In this document: piece after piece, positions 1-10,253 of the stretch
How positions within the stretch are numbered: position 1 is the first letter of the stretch
Layout of the letters: every line of letters starts with the position of its first letter
From: Primula veris
Lineage: Eukaryota > Streptophyta > Magnoliopsida > Ericales > Primulaceae
Direction of reading: 5' to 3'
Assembly: GCA_963682055.1 (NCBI GenBank)
Contig: OY821750.1
Span: 3,102,501 to 3,166,500 of the forward strand
DNA: 64,000 nucleotides
Translations under genes and position numbers: made by a program
The notes under the pieces: model-generated
Database searches by the model: none
What the model saw: the letters and a program-made list of their open reading frames with translations, nothing else
Told to the model about the DNA's origin: nothing

Positions 1-1669
1 CAAGGTGAGCAAAATTAATTCCTCGTTTGCATTTTTAGGATTAACTACTGCTTTTTACTCTAAAGTTTTGTAGGTTTGTTTTTTACACAATCCTACAAAA
101 AATAGCAACTAGTTTATTAACGCTACGTATCTTGGCATTGATTTACACTAAGTAGGAAAAAAGAGAAAATAAATCATCGGTTGGGTACTAGTTAGTTACG
201 GAAGTTGAAAGCCAATTTTTTTTAACTTGTCCTCAGTATGTGGTTTTATATGTAATGTGTAAAAATGAAACAGAAATGTTACCTTGGTGTTAAAGTTTTG
301 GCTTTAGCTGAATAGAGCTTGAAACTTATTTGAATGCTATTGAATTTCTGGGGTTCAAACTTCAAAGATGTAATTTGTAAGGCGTCATACAGTCAAAATA
401 TTCTTAATCCAGTCTAAGTTTCGCTTTTTCATTAGTACAGTCGCTCCTTCAAAAGCAGACTCGCACTTACGAAAACAAAGTCATATTTTGAAGTTACGAG
501 AGTTGTCTTTTTGACTTATATCAAGATTTATTGACTTTTTGACTTTCTTTCAACTTCTAGATGAGTATTATTATCTTGTATTAGTTTCCAACTACATACA
601 TTATATCTGCCAATTGTGTAAACCTAACAAAACTACGACACAATTTGTCACTTTCTGCTGATTCTCTCTGCAACCAGTTTTATCTAATAATGCACATTGC
701 TTAAATAAACCCATAACAAACTTTATGTCGAGCAGGGATTAAGAAAAAAATTAAGTTCCAGACAGAACAAGAATCCAAAATTAACCCATACCTCTTCAAC
801 CTATACCTTTTCAATGACTATATTGTCAAAAGGAGTAAAACTGAAGTCGCAATTACAACTCATCACTAAAAACTACCAAGTGTATACCACTTTCAAATTA
901 AAAGCCACAAAAATATAATCTTGAATTTGAAAAAAGAAAAGTTTTATTTTTAGATGAGAAATTGAAAGGAAGTCAAAAAGTTGATATAATCTTAATATGT
1001 ATTTTTTGAGACGGGAAGTTGAGAGAAAGTTATAAAGTCATCTCTCTCAACTCCAAAGTACGACTTTGTTTTCTTAAAAGTGAGTATGCTTTTGAAAGAG
1101 TGACTTTGTTTTTGGAACTACGGAGCTCAGTAAGGTGTTTCATTTATAATGGTTTTATATTGTACGACCAAGTGGAGTTATGTTTGTTACACAATATTCA
1201 GCAATCTATCCTCTCAGCCCAGACACATGAATAATATAGGGTTGCTGAAATGAACTCCAGTGTGATTTTCTGCATAAAATTTTTGGTGTGTTATGTTTAC
1301 ATGTTTTGGGAACATTTCCTAATGTTTCTTGCAAATAGGTTAGAAGTATGTGGTTGGTGGTGAATTATTGGGGTTTAAGCATTAGAGTTGTGTTGATGGA
1401 GGCGTTTTCCTATTGGGGTGTACTAATGTGTAGCTGTTTTTTTTTTATGTTAATAAAAAATCTCCAGTGTGGGGGGTTTGGGCAGACCCCCGACTTGTAA
1501 ATGAAGAACGAGAATATAACATACATCTAAAACTAAACTACAAGGCAATGAAGCAATTTGTATTGCCGAATTGAATAGGTTTACTAGCTATCGCTTAATA
1601 GCGATAATCATATTCAAAATAATAACGTGCAAAACAAAATATACATCTCAAAGATTCTTAATCTTGTAG
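1..1669. other. Probable intron or unassigned sequence at window start
   Basis: AT-rich sequence without a convincing exon. The first bases read caag|gtgagc, a good 5' splice site, so the window may open at the end of an exon of the gene continued at 1670. This is inference. Bases about 205-260 resemble a piece of the EGY2 intron near 15316-15370 (shared words around 'tcctcagtatgt'), suggesting a dispersed repeat. Confidence 0.35.
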
Positions 1670-4600
1670 GAATATGGGGGAGAGGATAACTGGCCCTTTA
1701 TTGAAGCTGATGCTTATATGATTCTGATTAATGCTATGACTGAGGATAATGAAAGCTGTCATGAGGAAGAGAATTCGTCTGTTGATGAAAATATGCATGA
1801 TGTAAGTTTACTTGCAAAGACGCAATCCATTTTAATTACGTATTTAATCGTTGTTAATATATTGATGTGTGTGTGATGTTTAACCAGTTTGCCTTCATTC
1901 TTGGTATGAGCTAGCCAGGCTTTAGTCATTTATCTTGTTGAGTCAAGTAATGGAGTCGAAAAAGTGTTATTTTAATTCAACATTTATAAATTGCATTTTT
2001 TTTAAAGTCACAAAATAACCTGATTATAGCAACATGTGACCACGTGAAAGGATGTTATGGTAATCTCTATTTTTGATTGATTTTTTATCTGCTTGGAAGT
2101 TCAGAGCTATTGTCCGGCCTGCAAAAATTTTATTGGTAGTTTTTCAGAATGTAAGAGAACTTGTTATCCTTAAAAATATTCGTGTCAATATCCCTTATAT
2201 GTAAACGGATCCCTATTTGCAGTGCTTTACTTGCCCATCAATTAATTTGTTGTTCTTAAACTGGTATCATGTCCCAAGTCCTAATTACTATAGTATGAAG
2301 GCATTTATGTCACCTAACTGAAATGATATTCTAGGGTATATATCGAGCAGTTTTTTTCCTAATGGATTAATTTCTTCTTTATCCTTATAGTGGGATCTTT
2401 CTTACTCCAGGTTAGCGCTTTTGTTTAGTAAATGATCTAGTTTCATAAGGAGATAAGTGAGTTTAGATGCTAAAATTGACTTGGCATAGTTAGGGTGTTG
2501 AATAGGTCTTTTTAACATCTTTCAGAGAAAACTTATTAAGTTTTTATCTGCTAGGCATCAGAAGATTCATTCCTCTAGTATGTTCTATAATATTACTCCT
2601 TCATGTCTCTTTAGTCGTCTTCATTACGGTTTTGATCTTCTTATATTCCTCAGTATTTGATTCTAACTGGGTATTTTTATTTTATTTTTTAACTTTGTTT
2701 AAACGCAGCATTACGATAGGAGTGTCCGAGTGTGTAATACTAGTAGTAATGGTTTGGACTACCTCTGCATATTGGTAATACATGACATGTTACAAATTTA
2801 CAATTCAAATCCCATAAAAAGAGCTTTTTTTCCAGTTATTGCAAAGTATATAGAAACAAGGTCTGCTCCTAGAGTAGACCACATATTTTACTTGAATAAA
2901 TGAACCATGGTAATGAGTCTCCTGTTATCCTTTTCTCAATGCATCGGAAATTTGTAGAGATATTTTGATGGGAAAGAAAATTGGGGTTCTATATACATGC
3001 ACTTTTGCATGTAACGAAGCATAATTTTATATTCATCCAATTTACAGTCACAAGTTCTTAGCATTTTCTCTTTAATAAACGACATGTTGTCACGGATATT
3101 TTCTATAGGTTATTGACATGACAGGTTTTGTAGCGCAAAAATTTTCAATTTTATTTATTTATTTATTTTCTGGCAGTATTGGATTTGATTCGGCAAATAT
3201 TTAGATGACTTGGGAAGATACTCAAGGTCATTAACTTTAGTCTGCTATACTGCCAATTCATACTGCATGCACAGAAATTGATTTGCTATTCGTTCTCAGG
3301 ACCATATAGGGTTAGACTTTAGAGTATTAATACATCTATCATTTGTTATCTTCCTTGTCACAGTAATAGAACTCATTTTATGGGGGTTTTGTGTTTCTTG
3401 TAAACGTGATCTAAAATGGTTATGGTTCCCAAATAGTTCTGCCAGAGAAAATGTCAAAAAGCCTAAAAGGTTATGGTGCAGGATGTCAAGACCTTCTTTG
3501 GTTGCAACTTATATACACTGAAGCTTATTCAGGCTTCATGTTAAGCTTAGTCAGACTGTGTTTGGTTGCAACTTCTTGTTTATTTAAGCATTGCTTGGCC
3601 ATTTTGTTACTTTGTTTCTTAAAACATGGGCTACATTTGGTTGACCAGCTTTCAATCAGCGCTTTTCTGGTTTTCATTCTGGAAAATCTAGCTTTAAGCT
3701 GTGGATTCACCCTGCTTTTTCCCCTCATCCTCGAAAATCCAGCTTATTCAAAAGCTGCTATAAAATAATCCCGGAATGCATCATTATATTTACTGACACT
3801 CTCATAATAGATTCTCATGAGATATAGCTTATTAAGACGTTGTTTGGTTCTAGCTTTTAGCATTTTCAGTCCTCATATTGATAAATGTATTAAGGCCTTG
3901 TTTGGTCGAGACTTTTAGTTCATTTAGGCCTTTTTAGTTGTAGCTTATAAGCCTGATTGTTTCTGGGTTTTGTCCTGAAAATGCTAGAAGCTTACAACTG
4001 GATTAATCCAGCTCTTGTCTCGACGACGAAAAATTCCCGCTTAGTGCTTAAAAGCTGCAACCAAATAACCCCTGAATAGATATGTAGTGAATAATAACTC
4101 ATTTGTTTGCTTCATTATCTGGTTTTTTAGCATAGTAGAGAGGGTCAGTATATTGCTGCCGCGACCACTGAATATGGTGGAACTGATGCTGGGACGTCAA
4201 AGCTAGCTCTCTCTCATGCTCACACTGAGACTGTAAACACAGTTTTACCCATTTCCCAAATAGGTAACTGATTCTCTGATTCATTTTTTATTTTATTTTA
4301 TGTGCTTAATTATTTTCGCATGGTAGTAATTGTCTCCATTTAATTAGAATCCATATACTTATTTTATGATATGTGTTATACTCGTGAACAGAGTGGGAGA
4401 GTTTCAAGCCTTTAATCGATTATTTGCTTGTCTTTCTGGGATTGTTCGGTTGCAGCCTTTACGCTTAGCGTTTTGTTTAGCTTGCTTAAAACCTGGGCTA
4501 CTTTTGGTTAACTAGCTTAACTGCTGAGCTTTTCTGTGTTTTTGGTCTGAAAAAGCTTGATGCTTGATGCTTGATGCTTGATGCTTGAAGCTAAATTTTT

Positions 4601-5111
4601 CTGATTTTTTGTATGAACTCAGCTTTTTTCTAAACCTCAACAAATCCAGTATATTTGCTTAAAAGCTGCGCCCAAACAAGAGAAGTTCCCCCTTCAAATG
4701 TTTTGGAAATTCTATTTGGTTTTCATGTTAGTTGTATTTCTTTGATGAACCTGTAACATTCCTGATCTGTGCTTAAGATGTCCAATTACGTGATTAAGAA
4801 ACTTGATATTTATATTCGCTTTTACATGAAATATTGTTAATTTTTCTCTAGGCTATAAGAGCACAGCATCAATTCCAGTGAAGATGCCCGAGCACACTCC
4901 GATTGCTTCTGAATCACCCAAACTTCTGTCATTTTCGAGAGTAAAAAACCTCAAGCCACAACCTGAGAATTTAATTAAGCCTAAATCTCAAAATTCGAAT
5001 GGGTGGATTTGTGAAGATGATGATGAAGTAGATGATAACGAGTTGAAGATTGCGGATTTGAGCCGAACAAAAATTGGTAATAAGCTCAAGCGAAAGCACA
5101 TTGAGCCTTAG
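1670..5111 (+). CDS. 3' part of an unrecognised multi-exon gene
   Basis: I do not recognise this protein. Three exons can be read in a continuous frame: 1670-1801 (44 codons), 4143-4263 and 4852-5111, ending at TAG 5109-5111. All junctions are GT-AG (tgtag|GAATATG, GAT|gtaagt, agag|GGTCAG, CAAATAG|gtaact, ctctag|GCTAT). The product is acidic in the first exon (WPFIEADAY, then a Glu/Asp-rich run). The last exon has an acidic stretch (CEDDDEVDDNE) followed by a basic tail (GNKLKRKHIEP) that could be a nuclear localisation signal. The 5' exons lie outside the window. The large intron 1802-4142 holds several MITE-like repeats. Intact frame across three exons supports a real gene; function is unknown. 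Confidence 0.6.
3553..3774. repeat. hAT-like MITE, copy 1 (in intron)
   Basis: The left end contains 'tgtttggttgcaac'. The right end is a reverse-complement-like 'caaaagctgctataaaataatccc'. The same pair of ends recurs at 3894-4073, 4437-4680 and 50752-50960. The length and inverted ends fit non-autonomous hAT-type elements. An open frame crossing this block is repeat sequence, not a gene. Confidence 0.45.
3894..4073. repeat. hAT-like MITE, copy 2 (in intron)
   Basis: About 180 bp with imperfect inverted ends: 'ggccttgtttggtcgagac' on the left against 'gcttaaaagctgcaaccaaa' plus 'taacccc' on the right. It is the clearest member of the family in this window and lies in the last large intron of the partial gene. 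Confidence 0.5.
4437..4680. repeat. hAT-like MITE, copy 3 (in intron)
   Basis: Ends are 'gggattgttcggttgcagcc' and 'gcttaaaagctgcgcccaaa', imperfect inverted copies. A short 'tgatgct' tandem run (about 4559-4592) lies in the middle. It sits in the intron just before the last exon of the partial gene. Confidence 0.45.
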
Positions 5112-6256
5112 TAGGGTCAATTTAGTTGAAAGAACTTGAAGTGCTCTGAACATCAAGTAAAATTTTGGTATAGAAAAGCTTATTATTAGCTTGTTTATTA
5201 TGTAGGAGCTTAAATGAGCTTTAAGGTTAACAGAAAAACTCATCTATTCGCTATGGTAACGTAATTCTCTTGCAGAAAGTCTGGTTGGTAGGATTTTTGT
5301 GGATTTACAAAACTGGAAATTATGTAGTAACATATCTATTAAGTATAACTCTATGATGTAGCAAAAATGACAAGGAAGTGATATTATTGGTGACTGTTAA
5401 TTATGTTACTTGTTCATCTTTAGACTATATATATATATAGTCAGTATAGTAAGAACGAGAAACTAACTTTTACATTTTACAAAAGGTTGATGGTAGTACC
5501 ATGTTTCAATTGAATGGTAGACAAGCTTGTTAATTTACTGACATATCATATCATTTTGTATGATTGTTGTATTTAAGCTGCACATAAGTTGCGATAAATA
5601 CAGGTAGGCGCACTATCTAATAATCTATCCTTCCGAAGAGCTATTCTTCATTTCCGTTTAGTCGTACCAATGATAGCATGTTGAATTTTAAGTTTGCTCC
5701 AATTATGTGTAAATATGCAAGTAATAAGTATTGTTCTTTCCTTTCTCTGCATTTCGATTTCCTTTATTTACAAGCAATGAGCAAGATCATCAAATCAACT
5801 TAATATGACACTCCTTGTTTTTCTTGAGTAAGAAGTATTTTGCTTTGCGTAAACCAAACTTTAGTGTGCGATTTTTGCTAATTCAGATCAGATGGGATCG
5901 AAACATCAAAAACTTTTAGAAGTGTTAAAACTCTGCATGAAGTGACCAGTTATTTAGTTCGTAAAATTGATAGAAGAAGACTTGGTGAAAGTCCCAGTTT
6001 AGAAAATAAGAAAAAGAGTCCATAAACCTAAATACAAAAAATTTATTAACTAAATTAAATTAAATTATTATATTCTTTTCGATTCTACATAAACAATTAA
6101 GCACATTAAATTCTAGTAGGCTCCGGATATTTCCGTTACCTCGAGTTAATCACAGTAAATTCTTATAGTTTTAATCAATTACTAGTAGGCTCCCACAATT
6201 CTATTGCACCACTAGAAGTATTAAAATTTAAATATGTGACACCATTGATACCAAGC
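5112..6256. other. Intergenic, AT-rich
   Basis: 3' flank of the partial gene and AT-rich spacer with a short TA run near 5427-5440. No coding or RNA gene seen. The last bases (ttgataccaagc, 6245-6256) look like the primer-binding side of the LTR-like element that starts at 6257, read on the minus strand. Confidence 0.4.
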
Positions 6257-7988
6257 TGTCACGCCTCGGATTTTGGATAAACCCGGGTCGTGAATGTAAA
6301 TTAAAATAAAAAGGAAAAAGTTAAAATAACGAAACATGCAGAAAGTCATTCGATAATATGCTAATCAATAGAACCAAATAAATACTTCAGGCCATGCCGA
6401 TAATCACATTTGATTCACTAAATTGGCCTAAGGGTAGCCAACGGTGTTCAAATGTGACAACACAAACAAGACAAATACGTTTTTAGAAAATTTCGGCATG
6501 AGCTCCGCGTATCTACTTGTTTCCAATAAATTAGACCTGTCTGAAACAACATATAACAAAATCGCAACGCGATTACCAAATAATCCAAAATCAAATCCAA
6601 CCCAGCTGACATTCTATAAAATAGCGTAATCTAAAATAAACTTGCATTAAACGCCTATTAGGTCCACAAGGCTCAAAATGAGGTAATACCAAAATGAATA
6701 AAAACAAGTCTGACGTGCGCACGATCACGTGTAATATGATAATGAGCCCCATGCAAGCATTCTAAACTTCGCTACAGTCTACATCAACACCTGTACATCG
6801 ATCATGAACAAAATGTACAGAAAACAAAGAAAGGAGGTAAGAAAACAATCTCACTTTAAAAACGGCACGTGCTACTAAGCACGCACACACAATCCTAACA
6901 TGGCAAATATGATATCTTGGCAAATAATGACAAAGGCAATTGCACGAAAAACACATCAACAAATATAACTCGCAACACAAGTAAATGAACATATAATCAA
7001 GATCAACTGAATTAATAATAAAACAAAATAAAATAAAACAAAACAAAACAAAATAAAACAAGACTCAACGAAACACAAAGTCGGGATTGCCTCACATGTA
7101 CCCACTTTTAGAGCCACTCTGCTCTAGGACCCAAAGTGCAATGGTTCCCTCACCCATATTCTGACACTAACACGTGACCAAAAGATATGGGGCCGGCTTT
7201 AAGGGGACTAACCCTATGGTACCGATATACCTAATCCTTGCGCAAGTTTCCGGGATCTCACCGTAAGCTGACACAGCTCCGCCTTAACACTTGGTACTGC
7301 AATCCCTAAAATAAATATAAAAGACTCCGAATACCAAACACGAAAACAGTAAACTCCACAATAAAACAAAAAACACATTTTATAATATTCGATGTAATTT
7401 TAAATAAACATATCACCACAAAAATATACACGGTATCACCACAAGAGTATACACGATATCACCACTATCACACTTTCACCACTTTCACGTTTTAAAAAAA
7501 TATTTAATCAAATAACACATTTAAATCACCTTATTATAAAAATAGTAAAATCGCCATACACAATATAATCACCATAAAAATAACGATGCGAAGCCGTTAC
7601 ACACAAAATACAATAACATGATGCAATACACACTAACCAACCAACTAACCATTTACATAGCCTAGCATACAACAAACAACACATAAAAACCGTCTTTAAA
7701 GCGAAACCATATTCTTCCCCCTTACCTACGCAAACGAGAGCTCGTTTGTCAAAATATCCCAAACTCGAGCCGAAAACCCACCGATCCATCAAAACCAGAT
7801 CTGGACAGCCTAATAACAGTCCATAAACAGCCCCTAAACGCAATTAAAATGAGCTACCAATTAATAAAACTATTATAAATTCGGATTATTTATAATCCCA
7901 AAAACTGGGTTTTTATAAAAGTTAAAATCAAATGAAACGGCTTACACGGATAGAAAGCTCTCGAAAAATAGGCTAAGAAAACATATTT

Positions 7989-8278
7989 TGTAACGACCCG
8001 GCCCCACGGACCGAACCGCCACGCCCGTATCAACAATATTGTCCGCTTTGGCACAACTTCCCAGGGGGTCACCCATCCTGGTACTACTCCAAATTAAGCA
8101 CGCTTAACTGTGGAGTTCCGTCCTCGCTGTTGTGCCGCACGGCTTTAAAAGGCCTTGTTGATAGAAAATGGATCTTTAAGCTCATATACCACACGAGTAC
8201 TCTCATATCTGGGCGATGTGGGACTGACGCACAACACTGCACCACATAATTTCCTTCCGAGAAATCTGGGTCATCACA
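7989..8278 (-). repeat. Cassandra LTR 1
   Basis: 290 bp, TGTAACGACCC...GGGTCATCACA on the plus strand. It differs from the other two copies at only a few bases. Confidence 0.88.
8055..8118 (-). promoter_or_regulatory. 5S rRNA-derived internal Pol III promoter in Cassandra LTR
   Basis: On the minus strand this block reads GAACTCC..GTTAAGCGTGCTT..GAGTAGTACCAGGATGGGTGACC.CCTGGGAAG, closely matching the 3' half of plant 5S rRNA, including the box A to box C control region. The 5' half of 5S rRNA is not recognisable. Equivalent blocks lie at about 8456-8519 and 8856-8919. In Cassandra this region is known to direct Pol III transcription. Confidence 0.8.
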
Positions 8279-8388
8279 ATCACCCTCCCTTTAGGCACGA
8301 CGTCCTCGTCGGGCACGTCGTCCTTCAGGGGCTCACACACACGTGCTAGTCCCCACATTTCCGGCCAGATAGAGGCTCTGATACCATC

Positions 8389-8679
8389 TGTAACGACCCG
8401 GCCCCACGGACCGAACCGCCACGCCCGTTATCAACAATATTGTCCGCTTTGGCACAACTTCCCAGGGGGTCACCCATCCTGGTACTACTCCAAATTAAGC
8501 ACGCTTAACTGTGGAGTTCCGTCCTCGCTGTTGTGCCGCACGGCTTTAAAAGGCCTTGTTGATAGAAAATGGATCTTTAAGCTCATATACCACACGAGTA
8601 CTCTCATATCTGGACGATGTGGGACTGACGCACAACACTGCACCACATAATTTCCTTCCGAGAAATCTGGGTCATCACA
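8389..8679 (-). repeat. Cassandra LTR 2 (shared, middle)
   Basis: 291 bp; one extra T (cccgttatc) relative to LTR 1. It serves as 3' LTR of one unit and 5' LTR of the next. Confidence 0.88.
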
Positions 8680-8789
8680 ATCACCCTCCCTTTAGGCACG
8701 ACGTCCTCGTCGGGCACGTCGTCCTTCAGGGGCTCACACACACGTGCTAGTCCCCACATTTCCGGCCAGATAGAGGCTCTGATACCATC

Positions 8790-9079
8790 TGTAACGACCC
8801 GGCCCCACGGACCGAACCGCCACGCCCGTATCAACAATATTGTCCGCTTTGGCACAACTTCCCAGGGGGTCACCCATCCTGGTACTACTCCAAGTTAAGC
8901 ACGCTTAACTGTGGAGTTCCGTCCTCGCTGTTGTGCCGCACGGCTTTAAAAGGCCTTGTTGATAGAAAATGGATCTTTAAGCTCATATACCACACGAGTA
9001 CTCTCATATCTGGGCGATGTGGGACTGACGCACAACACCGCACCACATAATTTCCTTCCGGGAAATCTGGGTCATCACA
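8790..9079 (-). repeat. Cassandra LTR 3
   Basis: 290 bp. Ends at 9079 directly before the target duplication tattt. Carries ccaagttaagc where copies 1 and 2 have ccaaattaagc, closer to true 5S rRNA. Confidence 0.88.
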
Positions 9080-9260
9080 TATTTGATTGTCGAAAACGGA
9101 CACCCGATGACCTCGTAATCACCCCTCGAAGTCGCAGCCTTAAAACCCTAAACCGCACCACTACCGCCACCTACCACCGCAGCCTGGCCGATCATCGGAG
9201 TCGGCTGCCAAGTCGCTGACTTCGGTCAGTCTCCCTCCGTCATGTCTTCTCTCTCTACCT

Positions 9261-9382
9261 CTCCGTTCTATGTATGTATATATGTATTCGATGCATATAT
9301 GTATATGTATATGTGTATATATATATATATGTATATATGTGTGACTGTGTATGTATGTAGATATATATATATATATATATAT
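9261..9382. repeat. TA/GTAT microsatellite
   Basis: Runs of tatgtata and (ta)n inside the older LTR-like element, just outside the Cassandra array. Confidence 0.8.
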
Positions 9383-9578
9383 TTAGGTATTAGCTTATTT
9401 AATTACTAGTTTAGCCCATATAGTTATTACTAATTACAAATATAACCCAATATTATCGTTACATAAGACATTACTACATTATTTATTTCACATATATACA
9501 ATTACACAATACATTAATATCATTTTAGAAAAATAATACAAATAAATAATAAATACCCAAAATTTCCGAGTCGTTACA

Positions 9579-10253
9579 AGATGCATCCACATCATTAAAA
9601 ATATCATCTGATTATCGAAAATCCTTTGCATTCAATAGCATTTTCTCATTCGTTTAAGGACCAAAATACTGTATTTCTTCTCTCTACATCATGTGCTCCA
9701 CTAATTATTTTGTTTGTACCGATTTATGTGCAAGTTACTTTGATGTTTATATCATTTCTCAAATAAAAAATGTTACGCGAAAACAAAGAACTCAATAATA
9801 ACTTGGTCATGGTAAAATGAATGATAGTTAAGTTGTACGGATCTAAATGTGTGCAAGTTACATTAGCATAACGTTTTAATTTTGTTGATTTTCGGTAACA
9901 TTACGTTTATCCATTATCCATTCATTGACAATTTTGTATTGCACATCAAAACACAATAATGAAACAACAATGGTGTGTAATTAAATATTTATTTGAAAAA
10001 TACAAGTACCCTCTATGTAATATTATTATTAATTAAACTCATTTCCTCCTCTCATATCACCTTTCTTCTTCTTTTTTTCTCAAGAAGATAAGATTTTTTG
10101 TAAACTCCAAAAACCCTCTCAAAACAACAACAATAGTAATAATAAATAAAAACCCAGCTTCAAATTCATATAATTAAACTCTTGTACTAATTTATTTATA
10201 ATGCTGGCAATTTCTGTATGAGTATTCTCTCACTATATATAACAAAATAAAAT
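9579..10253. other. Promoter and 5' leader region of the EGY2-type gene
   Basis: AT-rich. A pyrimidine-rich tract (ctttcttcttctttttttctc) at about 10061-10082 is typical of plant leaders. A six-codon upstream ORF (ATG at 10201, stop TGA) precedes the main start. A TATA-like string lies at 10232-10240, but it is only about 20 bp from the ATG and so is unlikely to be the promoter used. Confidence 0.4.

Larger units (their letters stand above)
7989..9079 (-). mobile_element. Cassandra TRIM, tandem array of three LTRs and two internal domains
   Basis: Three near-identical LTRs (7989-8278, 8389-8679, 8790-9079) alternate with two identical-length internal domains of 110 bp (8279-8388, 8680-8789). 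On the minus strand each LTR runs TGTGATGACCC...GGGTCGTTACA. Each internal domain has a primer site TGGTATCAGAGC (8375-8386 in the first) complementary to initiator-Met tRNA, and a purine tract next to the following LTR (AAAGGGAGGGTGAT). The LTRs carry a 5S rRNA-derived block, the hallmark of Cassandra. The whole array is flanked by a perfect 5-bp duplication, tattt (7984-7988 and 9080-9084), so it entered as, or expanded from, a single insertion. It encodes no protein and depends on enzymes of other elements. Confidence 0.9.
6257..9578 (-). mobile_element. Degenerate LTR-like element carrying a nested Cassandra array
   Basis: The block opens TGTCACGCCTCGGATTTTGG and closes with AAATTTCCGAGTCGTTACA, imperfect inverted termini of the TGT...ACA type. 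Read on the minus strand, TGGTATCA (the first eight bases of a plant initiator-Met tRNA primer site) lies a few bases beyond the 6257 end, as in a 5' LTR followed by its primer-binding site. Without the nested array the block is about 2.2 kb. No protein is encoded and no matching 5-bp duplication flanks both ends, so it is probably one LTR of a rearranged or truncated element. Family not recognised. Confidence 0.45.

Noticed and set aside
3451..3768. 105-codon open frame
   Set aside because: It runs through a MITE-like repeat in an intron and has no family features.
8055..8919. Possible 5S rRNA genes
   Set aside because: Only the 3' half of 5S rRNA is recognisable, and each copy lies inside a Cassandra LTR with primer site, purine tract and target duplications.
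10232..10240. TATA box for EGY2
   Set aside because: Only about 20 bp before the start codon, so transcription from it would begin at or after the ATG.
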